Assembly: GCA_019116365.1 (NCBI GenBank)
Contig: DXBT01000010.1
Span: 62,001-126,000 of the forward strand
Direction of reading: 5' to 3'
Length of the DNA: 64,000 bases
Origin: Barnesiella merdipullorum
GTDB lineage: Bacteria > Bacteroidota > Bacteroidia > Bacteroidales > Barnesiellaceae
This document shows positions 41,599-49,583 of this stretch, piece after piece. Positions within the stretch are counted from its first letter, which is position 1. Every line of letters begins with the position of its first letter. The position numbers and the translations under genes were made by a program. The notes under the pieces are model-generated. The model saw nothing but the letters and a program-made list of their open reading frames with translations. It was not told the origin of the DNA and did not search any database.

Positions 41599-41676
41599 CA
41601 AAGATAGTGAAAGGTGAGCGTAGAGACAAACAAAAAGCACGATTTTCAATGTTCTACTTTACCAAGCCGCATCCTA
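41599..41676 (-). repeat. Dispersed 78-nt repeat carrying a minus-strand promoter (copy B)
   Basis: Aligned end to end with copy A (10526-10603), about 81% identical without gaps. Minus strand TTTG (41630-41627), 20 nt, TATCTTTG (41606-41599), 34 nt before the aroC ATG. The rest of the intergenic gap 41677-41797 shows no gene. Confidence 0.75.
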
Positions 41677-41797
41677 CCACCATCCCAGATAGCGAAAGAG
41701 CCGAACGGATAATGGAGAGAATTCAATACACCAGGACTCCATCCTATTCAGCCGATTCGATTAACCGTGCCCATATATTGAGTACCAAAGCCCCCCC

Positions 41798-41841
41798 AAA
41801 AAGCGACAGGAACTTCCTCCTTAAGAGGGAGCTCCTGTCGT
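41798..41841 (-). terminator. Terminator of the IdeS-like operon
   Basis: CGACAGGA (41804-41811) pairs with TCCTGTCG (41833-41840), with an inner CCTC/GAGG stem. On the minus strand it is followed by five T, about 45 nt beyond the protease stop. Confidence 0.7.
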
Positions 41842-41884
41842 TATCTGCATGGTCGGTATTGTCCCGGCCATTATCCATTATTCA

Positions 41885-42847
41885 TTACTCTATATCGCCT
41901 AACTTCTCCTTCCATATATCCTGTCGCAAATCGACCAGGACGAGAGCCGTGATAAGAGACGTCCTCCGTGTTCCTCCAAAAGGTTTAGGCAATTGAATGG
42001 TATAAGCCACGTCGCCCATGGAAGGGAGTGTCGGATTTTGCGCATATGTAATTCCCAGTCGAATAATCGCAGCCCCGTTGGCGTCCTGATCGACCAGGTT
42101 GTTGTCGCAATAGTAGATGTGCGACACATACCCCTCCTCGTCAAACTCGGCGCCCCAAATGGTCATGGCATGCAGGCTTTCGCCTCCGGTGGTAAATTTA
42201 TATGCCGTAAACCCAATTGCCTTGTTCTCGGTAAAAGCTTTCTTCATGAGTTTATTGAAATTCTCCTTGGACATGTTGCGGCTATCCTCGATAATAACAT
42301 CTTCCGGAGAGAAGACTTTGGAAAAGAAACCGTGGAAACTGTTTTCCATATCGGGGTCGCGGAACGGAGCCGAAATATTGGTCGAATTTCCGCTGATAAA
42401 CCAGTTGACTCCACCGCCTTCCCATCCCGACCGATCTTGGAAGCTGGAAATAAAGAAGTTGAATATTTCGCTCTTGTTGCTGGCATAGTCGCCCGGATTG
42501 GGAGCCTTATAGACCTCCGACGGACGGGCAAAGTCATACTGCTGGCCATACATCTCGTCATAACGATCGACATATTTCTTGTTGTTCACAATCCACCAGT
42601 GCAGCAAATTCGAAGCCGAGGCAGCCCAACACATACTGCCGTCGGGAGCATCGTCAAACTCATAAGTCTTGTTGCAGTCGTACCAGGCGCAGGTATCGCA
42701 CCAAGTGAGTTGCTGTTTCTCAAAGTCATCCCCCATACTCTCATAGTCGTAGCGCAGCCACTCCCCGGCCGGGAAGACGTCCACTGCCGGCGGGTAACTC
42801 TTCACGTTCTCCTTTACCGGGAAATCGGGAGCCTTCACACCATACAC
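41885..42847 (-). CDS. IdeS/Mac (C66) family cysteine endopeptidase, catalytic part
   Basis: 320 residues in the frame that opens at GTG 42847; the frame itself stays open back to about 42890. It contains the IdeS-type catalytic centre: Cys73 in DGSMCWAASASNLLHWW, His226 in ESLHAMTIWGAEF and Asp248 in IYYCDNN. The His-to-Asp distance of 22 residues equals that of streptococcal IdeS (His262-Asp284). The C-terminal RQDIW also matches. IdeS cleaves the hinge of IgG; the substrate here is unknown. There is no natural start for this part: its N-terminus with signal peptide is encoded just upstream in another frame (42882-43094), separated by one extra A in an A5 run. So this is either a frameshifted gene, a sequence error, or a product of frameshifting. 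Confidence 0.85.
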   Translation of the reverse strand: MYGVKAPDFPVKENVKSYPPAVDVFPAGEWLRYDYESMGDDFEKQQLTWCDTCAWYDCNKTYEFDDAPDGSMCWAASASNLLHWWIVNNKKYVDRYDEMYGQQYDFARPSEVYKAPNPGDYASNKSEIFNFFISSFQDRSGWEGGGVNWFISGNSTNISAPFRDPDMENSFHGFFSKVFSPEDVIIEDSRNMSKENFNKLMKKAFTENKAIGFTAYKFTTGGESLHAMTIWGAEFDEEGYVSHIYYCDNNLVDQDANGAAIIRLGITYAQNPTLPSMGDVAYTIQLPKPFGGTRRTSLITALVLVDLRQDIWKEKLGDIE

Positions 42848-42881
42848 CCAGCAGGTTTTACCGGCAAAAGGATCAACCGTA

Positions 42882-43094
42882 TCATTTTTGGGCTTCGATA
42901 CCCTTTATTTGGCTCAAATCCATAGCCGGGTCGTAAGTCTCGCCTACCGACCAGTTCTCGCCCGTAACATCTTTGGCAAAATGCAGATTGCCCTCGACCG
43001 TTACCGGGTTACCGTCTTGCTTCTCCACGACAAACTGCGCCCGAGCCGACACAATTGTCAATACACATATTATTATTAAAAACTTCTTCATCAT
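42882..43094 (-). CDS. N-terminal part of the IdeS-like protease (signal peptide), frameshifted
   Basis: 70 residues: signal peptide MMKKFLIIICVLTIVSARA, then QFVVEKQDGNPVTVEGNLHF, a short module typical of the start of secreted Bacteroidales proteins, ending ...LSQIKGIEAQK and TGA at 42884-42882. Removing one A from the five at 42885-42889 continues the frame as ...EAQ-NDTVDPFAGKTCWVYGVKAPDF into the protease domain. Taken alone this would be a secreted 50-residue peptide with no evident role. It begins 24 nt after the T9SS companion gene. Confidence 0.75.
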   Translation of the reverse strand: MMKKFLIIICVLTIVSARAQFVVEKQDGNPVTVEGNLHFAKDVTGENWSVGETYDPAMDLSQIKGIEAQK

Positions 43095-43118
43095 GTTTCG
43101 GGGTTTGTTGTTAATCGT

Positions 43119-43565
43119 TTATCGTTTTATGAATTTGAGCGTAGTTCCGGCAGTCTTGAGCAGATAACTGCCTTGCGGCAAATCGTTCACCAATATAGAC
43201 ACTTTGCTCCCGGTAGCGACCACACTCTTTACCACTCGGCCATCGAGAGCCACAATCTCTACTCGACAACCTTCGCTCAAGCCACTCATATGCAGACTCT
43301 CCTGCACCGGATTGGGATAGATACGCACCTGCTCAGCCACAACATCATCGACTTCGGTAGCCTGTTTCTTGCTGAATGTGACTCGCTGCACATCCACTAC
43401 GGGATTGCCATTTTTAACGATGACCGAAAAATGGGTCGAGTCGTCGCTTCGCAACAGATAATCGACCTCGTCCATGGCCACACTCACACCGGTATCGGTA
43501 TTCATATACCATTTTTCGGCAGCTTGGGCACACAAGGTACACGACAAGGCACACACGAGTACCAC
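43119..43565 (-). CDS. Secreted protein with T9SS type A sorting domain, start probably frameshifted
   Basis: 148 residues from GTG 43565. After the AAEKWYMNTDTGVSVAMDEV beginning there is a module FSVIVKNGNPVVDVQRVTFSK similar to the one at the start of the neighbouring protease. Then a C-terminal sorting domain of about 70 residues follows: VRIYPNPVQESLHMSG, VEIVALDGRVV, and SYLLKTAGTTLKFIKR (Por secretion/T9SS type A). The GTG start gives a signal peptide without a basic n-region. An ATG at 43591 would give MRKTRFPYFVVLVCALSCTL, an ideal signal peptide, if the A4 run at 43583-43586 had one more A. The gene lies just upstream of the IdeS-like gene in the same operon. Confidence 0.75.
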   Translation of the reverse strand: MVLVCALSCTLCAQAAEKWYMNTDTGVSVAMDEVDYLLRSDDSTHFSVIVKNGNPVVDVQRVTFSKKQATEVDDVVAEQVRIYPNPVQESLHMSGLSEGCRVEIVALDGRVVKSVVATGSKVSILVNDLPQGSYLLKTAGTTLKFIKR

Positions 43566-43591
43566 AAAATAAGGGAATCTGGTTTTCTCAT

Positions 43592-43930
43592 TCGTTCTTA
43601 TATTACTAAGTTACGGTTATTATTCAATTCAAGATAAAAAGAGTGTCTATGACACTATATATTCTGGTCTCACTTGCGGCACACAACCGCATCTGCATCT
43701 TCACATCCAGCGGTATCAACAGCTTCTTGTTACCGATAGTCACACATATTCAGCCACTTCAGGCTTGCTCTTCAAACAAAGCGACACTTGCTTAGGCCGG
43801 GCAAAGATAAATAAAAATTCGAAAATTCACCGGGAGCAAACTATTTTCCCACTCATTTATTATAATTATTATCAAATACCATATCGTTTTTTTTCTTACT
43901 TTTGTAAAGCAAATTCTAAAACCAACAGAT
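43592..43930. other. Divergent intergenic region with promoter boxes
   Basis: 339 nt. Minus strand TATCTTTG at 43809-43802 is a likely -7 box for the IdeS-like operon (leader about 200 nt). Plus strand TACTTTTG at 43897-43904 is the likely -7 box for the OmpA lipoprotein. No gene is seen; a short GTGTC/GACAC inverted repeat lies near 43645. Confidence 0.5.
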
Positions 43931-44644
43931 ATGAAATGCATCAAAGTTCTCTCTTGTGTCCTGGTAGCCGGTATGCTATTGACAGGCTGTAACATGTCAA
44001 ACACCGGAAAAGGAGCCCTCATCGGAGGTGGTAGCGGCGCAGCCGTAGGTGCCGGTTTAGGCGCAATTTTCGGAAAAGGCAAAGGAGCCGCTATTGGAGC
44101 TGCCGTGGGCGCTGCCGTGGGTACCACTGCCGGAGCCCTCATCGGTAAGAAAATGGACAAAGCCGCCGAGCAAGCCAAACAGGTAGAAGGCGCACAAGTC
44201 GAGCAGGTAACCGATAACAACGGTCTGCAAGCTGTCAAGGTAACCTTCGACTCGGGAATCCTCTTCTCGACGAGCAGTGCCACCCTCAGCGCATCGGCCA
44301 AAGCCTCGTTGAGCAAGTTTGCCAACAACGTGTTGAATCAAAACCGCGACATGGATGTCGCCATTTACGGATATACCGACAACCAAGGTTGGAAAAACTC
44401 GACAGCCGAGCAAAGCAAACAAAAGAACTTGAACCTGTCGCAAGAACGGGCTCAAAGCGTAGCCAGCTATCTGCTGGGTTGCGGTGTTTCATCGACTCAA
44501 ATCAAGACCGTCGAAGGCATGGGCGAAGCCAATCCCGTGGCCGACAACTCGACCGAGGCTGGCCGTCAGGAAAACCGCCGCGTAGAGGTATATCTCTATG
44601 CCAGCCAGCAGATGATTCAACAAGCCGAGGCCGGGACACTCTAA
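43931..44644 (+). CDS. OmpA family lipoprotein with glycine zipper
   Basis: 237 residues. Lipobox LTGC (Cys20) after MKCIKVLSCVLVAGML. Residues 27-75 are a glycine-zipper segment (GALIGGGSGAAVGAGLGAIFGKGKGAAIGAAVGAAVG), likely membrane-inserting. The C-terminal OmpA domain binds peptidoglycan: VTFDSGILFSTSSATLSASA, VAIYGYTDNQG, NLSQERAQSVASYLL, GEANPVADNSTEAGRQENRRVEVYL. It tethers the outer membrane to the wall. Own promoter at 43897. Confidence 0.93.
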   Translation: MKCIKVLSCVLVAGMLLTGCNMSNTGKGALIGGGSGAAVGAGLGAIFGKGKGAAIGAAVGAAVGTTAGALIGKKMDKAAEQAKQVEGAQVEQVTDNNGLQAVKVTFDSGILFSTSSATLSASAKASLSKFANNVLNQNRDMDVAIYGYTDNQGWKNSTAEQSKQKNLNLSQERAQSVASYLLGCGVSSTQIKTVEGMGEANPVADNSTEAGRQENRRVEVYLYASQQMIQQAEAGTL

Positions 44645-44784
44645 GCGTTCCACAAGACTCATAGCACTGCCGGTGCCAGTTGCCGGCAGTTGCATTACAG
44701 ATTTCGGGCGGCTGCCCCAGTGCGGCCGGCCGGGTTGTACATGAGCCTCTACCAATCTTTACTGACAATAAAAAACTTGAAATA

Positions 44785-45330
44785 ATGAAAACTGTTTATC
44801 TATTTCTCGCTACAGGATTTGAAGAGTTGGAAGCCCTCACGGTCGTAGATATGTTGCGCCGTGCCGGTATCGATATCACCACGGTTTCCATCTCGCGAAA
44901 TCTTCAAGTCGAGGGATCCCACGGAGTAACTGTAACTGCCGACTGTACTTGGGTAGAGTTGTCGGCCGACGATGTTGAATGGCTTGTTCTGCCCGGCGGT
45001 ATGCCCGGCACCAAACACTTGGGCGAATGTAAGCCCCTGGTTTCGCTGCTGCAACGCCATGCCGCTGCCAACAAACATATCGCCGCCATTTGCGCTGCCC
45101 CCTCGGTTCTGGGTCAAGCCGGCTTGCTCGAGGGCTATAAGGCCACGTGTTATCCCGGCTTCGAACAATTCTTGACGGGAGCCACCGTCACGGGCGAACT
45201 CGTAACCATCGACCGCAACATCACCACGGGCAAGGGTCCGGGTGCCGCCATCCCCTTCGCTACCGCCATCATCACTCAAATTGCCGGAGAAGAGAAGGCC
45301 AAAGAGGTGAGAGCCGCCATGTTGCTGTAA
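44785..45330 (+). CDS. DJ-1/PfpI family protein (YajL-like)
   Basis: 181 residues from ATG 44785 (MKTVYLFLATGFEELEALTVVDMLRRAGI). The reactive cysteine is in AAICAAPSVLG and the conserved Glu in FEELEA; PGGMPGTKHL and ITGKGPGAAIPFA-type motifs (here TTGKGPGAAIPFA) complete the DJ-1 pattern. Family roles include protection against oxidative or glycation damage and chaperone activity. The upstream frame beginning at 44680 is untranslated leader. Confidence 0.93.
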   Translation: MKTVYLFLATGFEELEALTVVDMLRRAGIDITTVSISRNLQVEGSHGVTVTADCTWVELSADDVEWLVLPGGMPGTKHLGECKPLVSLLQRHAAANKHIAAICAAPSVLGQAGLLEGYKATCYPGFEQFLTGATVTGELVTIDRNITTGKGPGAAIPFATAIITQIAGEEKAKEVRAAMLL

Positions 45331-45354
45331 CCCGGGAATTGTAAACAATACCAC

Positions 45355-45391
45355 AAAAAAACTCCGATTCTTATTGAACCGGAGTTTTTTT
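45355..45391. terminator. Bidirectional terminator between the DJ-1 gene and alaS
   Basis: ACTCCG (45361-45366) pairs with CGGAGT (45380-45385), flanked by six A on the left and six T on the right; serves both convergent genes. Confidence 0.85.
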
Positions 45392-45418
45392 GTATATCGC
45401 GTCGTTGGTCGCGGACTA

Positions 45419-48037
45419 TCAGCCCACAACCAGCGAAACCATCTTTTCCAAAGCGTCGGAGAGATGCTCGACATTCTTACCGCCAGCCTGGGCGAAGTAA
45501 GGCTGTCCGCCACCGCCACCCTGTATCAGTTTGGCAGCTTCGCGCACGATAGCCGAGGCGTTCTTCCCGTCGGCTACCACATCGTTGCTGAACATCACCG
45601 TGAGCAGCGGTTTCTCATTCTCTTTCGTGGCAGCCACAAAGGCCAGATGCTCGGGCACTTCGTTTCGCAACATGAAGGCAATGCCCTTCACTACATCGGC
45701 AGGCATAGGACCTACGAAGCGAATCAGTTTCAAGCCATCGACATTCTCGGCCGTCTTGATCAGACGATCCTTCATGGCAACCATCTTCTCCTTCACATAC
45801 TCCTCGGCCTGCTTGCGCAACTCGGCATTCTCGTCGATAGCCTTGTGGATAGCCTGCAACAGGTTGGGAGCATTGTTGAACAGAGTAGCGATCTCTTTCA
45901 AAGAATTCTGCAACGAGTTCATTGTCTCCTCGACACGAGCCCCGGTGATGGCCTCGATACGGCGAATACCGGCAGCAATCGAACTCTCGGATACAATCTT
46001 GATCATACCAATATTACCGGTATTGGCCACGTGGGTTCCACCACACAGCTCGACCGACGACCCGAAGCGGATGACACGTACCTCTTCGCCATATTTCTCG
46101 CCAAAGAGTGCCATGGCACCCATGGCCTTAGCCTCGACAATAGGCACATGGCGACGCTCGTCCAGCGGAATAGCCTCGCGCACCTTACGGTTGGCCAGCA
46201 TCTCGACCTGACGCAACTCCTCGTCGGTCACCTTCTTGAAATGCGAGAAGTCGAAACGCAACGACTGGGGCGATACATACGAACCCTTTTGCTCGACATG
46301 CGTTCCTAGAACCTCGCGCAGAGCCTCGTGCAACAGGTGCGTAGCCGTGTGATTGCAGGCCGTAGCCTGGCGGGCCTCCTTGTCGATAACGGCATGGAAG
46401 AGGGCCGTTACATCCTCGGGCATGTGCTCGGTTATGTGGATACTCAGGTTGTTTTCCCGTTTCGTTTGCAGAATCTCTACCGTCTCGTTAGCCGAAATCA
46501 GTTTGCCCGTATCGCCTACCTGACCACCCATCTCGGCATAGAAAGGCGTGCGGTCGAGCACGATTTGATAATATTCACGCGATTTTTGTTTCACCTTGCG
46601 GTAACGCAAAATGTGGCAGTCGCACTCGAGCTGGTCATAACCCACAAACTCGGGCTCGCCCTCTCTCAATACCACCCAGTCGCCAGTCTCTACGGCGGCG
46701 GCATTGCGGGCACGCTCTTTCTGCTTCTGCATCTCGGCATCGAAGGCTGCGATATCGACTCCCATCCCCTTCTCTTTCAAGATGAGCTCGGTGAGGTCTA
46801 TGGGGAAACCGTAGGTATCGTAGAGGGTAAAGGCATCGACACCGCTTATCTCGTTCTTGCCGGCAGCCTTGGCATCGGCCATCACCTTGTCGAGCAACTT
46901 GATACCCGTTTCGAGGGTACGCAAGAACGCATCCTCTTCCTCCTTGATCACCTTACCGATGAGCACCTTCTGCTCTTTCAACTCGGGATAGGCATCGCCC
47001 ATCGTCTCGATGAGGATATCGAGCAGCTTGTACAGGAAGGCCTGCTTCTGACCCAGGAAAGTATAGCCGTAACGAACGGCCCGGCGCAGGATACGACGAA
47101 TCACATAACCGGCCTTGGCGTTCGAGGGCAACTGACCGTCGGTAATCGAGAAGGCTATGGTGCGGATGTGGTCGGCAATCACACGCATGGCGATATCGAC
47201 CTTGGGGTCGTCGCCATAGGTCTTGCCACACAGGCGGCCAATCTCTTTGATAATGGGTTGGAACACGTCGGTATCGTAGTTCGAGGTCTTGCCCTGCAAA
47301 GCCATACACAAGCGTTCAAAGCCCATACCGGTATCGATAACCCGGGCAGGCAGCGGCTCGAGCGAACCGTCGGCCTTGCGGTTGTATTGCATAAACACGA
47401 GATTCCATATCTCGATTACCTGCGGGTGGCTCTGGTTGACCAGCGTGAGGCCATCGACCTCGGCCCGTTCGGCATCGCTACGCAAGTCGATATGGATTTC
47501 GGAGCAGGGGCCGCAGGGTCCCGTGTCGCCCATTTCCCAGAAATTGTCGTGGCGGTTACCGTTGATAATGTGTTCTTTGGGCAGATGAGCCTCCCAGTAA
47601 GAGGCCGCCTCGTTGTCACGTTCGAGCCCCTCGGGAGCATACCCTTCAAAAACGGTGGCATACAGCCGGTCGGGGTTGATTTTAAGCACATCGACCAAAT
47701 ATTCCCATGCCCAGTTGATGGCCTCTTTCTTGAAGTAGTCGCCAAACGACCAGTTGCCCAGCATCTCAAACATGGTGTGGTGATAGGTATCGAGACCCAC
47801 CTCTTCCAAATCGTTGTGCTTCCCGCTCACGCGCAGGCATTTCTGTGAATCCGCGACTCTCTTGTATTTGGCAGGAACGTTACCCAGGATGATATCCTTG
47901 AACTGGTTCATGCCCGCATTGGTAAACATCAACGTGGGGTCGTCTTTAATGACCATGGGAGCCGACGGCACAATCTGATGGCCTCGTTCCCTGAAAAAAT
48001 CCTTAAAAGATTCACGAATCTCTTTTGCTGTAAGCAT
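45419..48037 (-). CDS. alaS: Alanine--tRNA ligase
   Basis: 872 residues. The class II catalytic domain (MLTAKEIRESFKDFFRERGHQIVPSAPMV, TLMFTNAGMNQFKDI, RVADSQKCLRVSGKHNDLEEVG) is followed by the editing domain with zinc-binding HTATHLLHEAL and CGGTHVANTGNIG, and the C-Ala dimerisation domain ending GGGGGQPYFAQAGGKN. Full length. A TATTTTTG on the minus strand at 48140-48133 may be its -7 box, abutting the divergent M23 promoter. Confidence 0.97.
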   Translation of the reverse strand: MLTAKEIRESFKDFFRERGHQIVPSAPMVIKDDPTLMFTNAGMNQFKDIILGNVPAKYKRVADSQKCLRVSGKHNDLEEVGLDTYHHTMFEMLGNWSFGDYFKKEAINWAWEYLVDVLKINPDRLYATVFEGYAPEGLERDNEAASYWEAHLPKEHIINGNRHDNFWEMGDTGPCGPCSEIHIDLRSDAERAEVDGLTLVNQSHPQVIEIWNLVFMQYNRKADGSLEPLPARVIDTGMGFERLCMALQGKTSNYDTDVFQPIIKEIGRLCGKTYGDDPKVDIAMRVIADHIRTIAFSITDGQLPSNAKAGYVIRRILRRAVRYGYTFLGQKQAFLYKLLDILIETMGDAYPELKEQKVLIGKVIKEEEDAFLRTLETGIKLLDKVMADAKAAGKNEISGVDAFTLYDTYGFPIDLTELILKEKGMGVDIAAFDAEMQKQKERARNAAAVETGDWVVLREGEPEFVGYDQLECDCHILRYRKVKQKSREYYQIVLDRTPFYAEMGGQVGDTGKLISANETVEILQTKRENNLSIHITEHMPEDVTALFHAVIDKEARQATACNHTATHLLHEALREVLGTHVEQKGSYVSPQSLRFDFSHFKKVTDEELRQVEMLANRKVREAIPLDERRHVPIVEAKAMGAMALFGEKYGEEVRVIRFGSSVELCGGTHVANTGNIGMIKIVSESSIAAGIRRIEAITGARVEETMNSLQNSLKEIATLFNNAPNLLQAIHKAIDENAELRKQAEEYVKEKMVAMKDRLIKTAENVDGLKLIRFVGPMPADVVKGIAFMLRNEVPEHLAFVAATKENEKPLLTVMFSNDVVADGKNASAIVREAAKLIQGGGGGQPYFAQAGGKNVEHLSDALEKMVSLVVG

Positions 48038-48128
48038 AACAATCTAATTAAATTAAGTTCTCGTGGCGACCCGGGCCGTTACCGAAACCGAAATCATCCA
48101 CCTGGTATATTAATATTACCAAAAACAA

Positions 48129-48159
48129 TTTGCAAAAATAGCTCAAATTATTATTTTTG
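48129..48159 (+). promoter_or_regulatory. Promoter of the M23 peptidase gene
   Basis: TTTG (48129-48132), 19 nt, TATTTTTG (48152-48159). The spacer contains a minus-strand TATTTTTG (48140-48133) that may serve alaS, so the two divergent promoters overlap. Confidence 0.7.
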
Positions 48160-48255
48160 TGCCCATGTGCAGCTAAAAAAATGTTCAATAACATCTTTTT
48201 TTTGAGCACTTATCCCAATTAGTGCCGACGGGACAGGCCCGATTAAACAATATCA

Positions 48256-49227
48256 ATGAGCAAAAAGATTTTCTACATATACAATCCCAAGACTCTGACC
48301 TACGAACGGGTATATCCCTCGTTGCGCCAGCGCATTGTCGTGGTGTTGCGCCACCTGCTCGTTGGCAGTCTGCTCAGTATCGTGCTCATCGCTGGCTTTT
48401 ACTTTTGGCTGGGCTCACCCAAGGAAGAGATTCTCAAACTCGAAAACGAACAGATGAAAACCCAGTACAAGCTTCTCTCCAAACGAGTCGATGCCGCCCT
48501 CGAAGTGATGAGCGACCTGCAACAACGCGACGACAACATGTATCGGGTGGTCTTGCAGGCCGACCCCATAAACGCCGAGGTGAGAGACAACGGCATCTAC
48601 AACCCCAGCCGTTATGCCGACCTGCTGAAAATGAGCGACGCCCAACTGGTGGTATCGACCAGCCAAAAGGTCGATAACCTCACCCGACAGGTATATGTGC
48701 AATGCAACTCGATGAACGAGCTTGTGAAACTGGCTCATGGCCAGGAAGAGCGCATCAAGCACCTGCCCGCCATACAGCCGGTAGCCAACAAGGACTTGAA
48801 ACGCACGGCCTCGGGTTATGGCTATCGGGTCGATCCGGTTTACAAGACTACCAAGTTTCACGAAGGCATGGACTTTGCCGCCAACATAGGGACCCCCGTC
48901 TATGCCACCGGCAACGGCCAGGTGGTCGAGACCGGCTGGCAACAGGGCTACGGCAACACAGTCGTGATCGACCACGGCTACGACTACAAAACCCGCTATG
49001 CCCACCTGAACAAGATTCTGGTGCGACAGGGGCAACAAGTCGTTCGTGGCGAAGAGATTGCCGAGGTGGGCAACACCGGCAAATCGACCGGTCCGCACCT
49101 GCACTACGAGGTGCTCTACAAAGGGAAACCCGAGAACCCCATCAACTACTATTTCTTCGATTTGTCGCCCGAAGACTACGACCGCATGATTCAACTGGCC
49201 GAGAACCAGGGACGCGTTATGGACTAA
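48256..49227 (+). CDS. M23 family metallopeptidase (LytM domain)
   Basis: 323 residues. A cytosolic N-terminus (MSKKIFYIYNPKTLTYERVYPSLRQRI) leads to a membrane helix at about residues 34-54, then a coiled coil (EEILKLENEQMKTQYKLLSKRVDAALEVMSDLQQRD), and a LytM domain with zinc ligands in TKFHEGMDFAANIGTPVYA and GPHLHYEV. All ligands are present, so it is probably an active murein endopeptidase (MepM/DipM type) or cell-shape factor. It is followed 17 nt later by the MerR gene. Confidence 0.94.
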   Translation: MSKKIFYIYNPKTLTYERVYPSLRQRIVVVLRHLLVGSLLSIVLIAGFYFWLGSPKEEILKLENEQMKTQYKLLSKRVDAALEVMSDLQQRDDNMYRVVLQADPINAEVRDNGIYNPSRYADLLKMSDAQLVVSTSQKVDNLTRQVYVQCNSMNELVKLAHGQEERIKHLPAIQPVANKDLKRTASGYGYRVDPVYKTTKFHEGMDFAANIGTPVYATGNGQVVETGWQQGYGNTVVIDHGYDYKTRYAHLNKILVRQGQQVVRGEEIAEVGNTGKSTGPHLHYEVLYKGKPENPINYYFFDLSPEDYDRMIQLAENQGRVMD

Positions 49228-49244
49228 CCTAAAAACACTATCGC

Positions 49245-49583
49245 ATGAAAGAGACTGACCCCGAAAAACAAAAACTGTACTACACCATCGGCGAAGTGTC
49301 CGAGATGCTCGATGTGAACCCGTCGTTACTCCGTTTTTGGGAAACAGAGTTCAAAACCATCAAACCCAAGCGCTCGCCCAAAGGCACCCGCTACTATTCA
49401 CAAAAAGATATCGAAGAGATAAAACTCATCCACTACCTGCTCAAGGAGCGCAAACTCAAAATCGAGGGGGCAAAACAGGTGCTCAAGAGCAAACGGGATA
49501 GCGTGGCCCGCACCCAGCAGGTGGTCGAGCGCCTCAAGGCCCTGCGCACCGAACTCACCGATATTATCGACGACATGGATTAA
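49245..49583 (+). CDS. MerR family transcriptional regulator
   Basis: 112 residues: winged helix YYTIGEVSEMLDVNPSLLRFWETEF, wing PKRSPKGTRYYSQKDIEEIKLIHYLLKERKLKIEGAKQVL, and a short coiled coil. No ligand-binding domain, as in the Bacteroidetes MerR small regulators that follow M23 genes. The target is unknown. Its TAA stop shares the TTAA at 49580-49583 with the convergent VanZ gene. Confidence 0.92.
   Translation: MKETDPEKQKLYYTIGEVSEMLDVNPSLLRFWETEFKTIKPKRSPKGTRYYSQKDIEEIKLIHYLLKERKLKIEGAKQVLKSKRDSVARTQQVVERLKALRTELTDIIDDMD

Noticed and set aside
6858..41751. A 15-nt identity CTCCATCCTATTCAG at 6858-6872 and 41737-41751
   Set aside because: Too short, with no similarity extending on either side; I could not tie it to the 78-nt repeat beyond a shared CATCCTA.
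42882..42890. Programmed -1 frameshifting between the signal-peptide part and the IdeS domain
   Set aside because: A -1 slip at the A5 run leads to a frame that soon ends in TGA; only a +1 shift or loss of one A joins the parts. So a classical -1 slippery site does not explain it.
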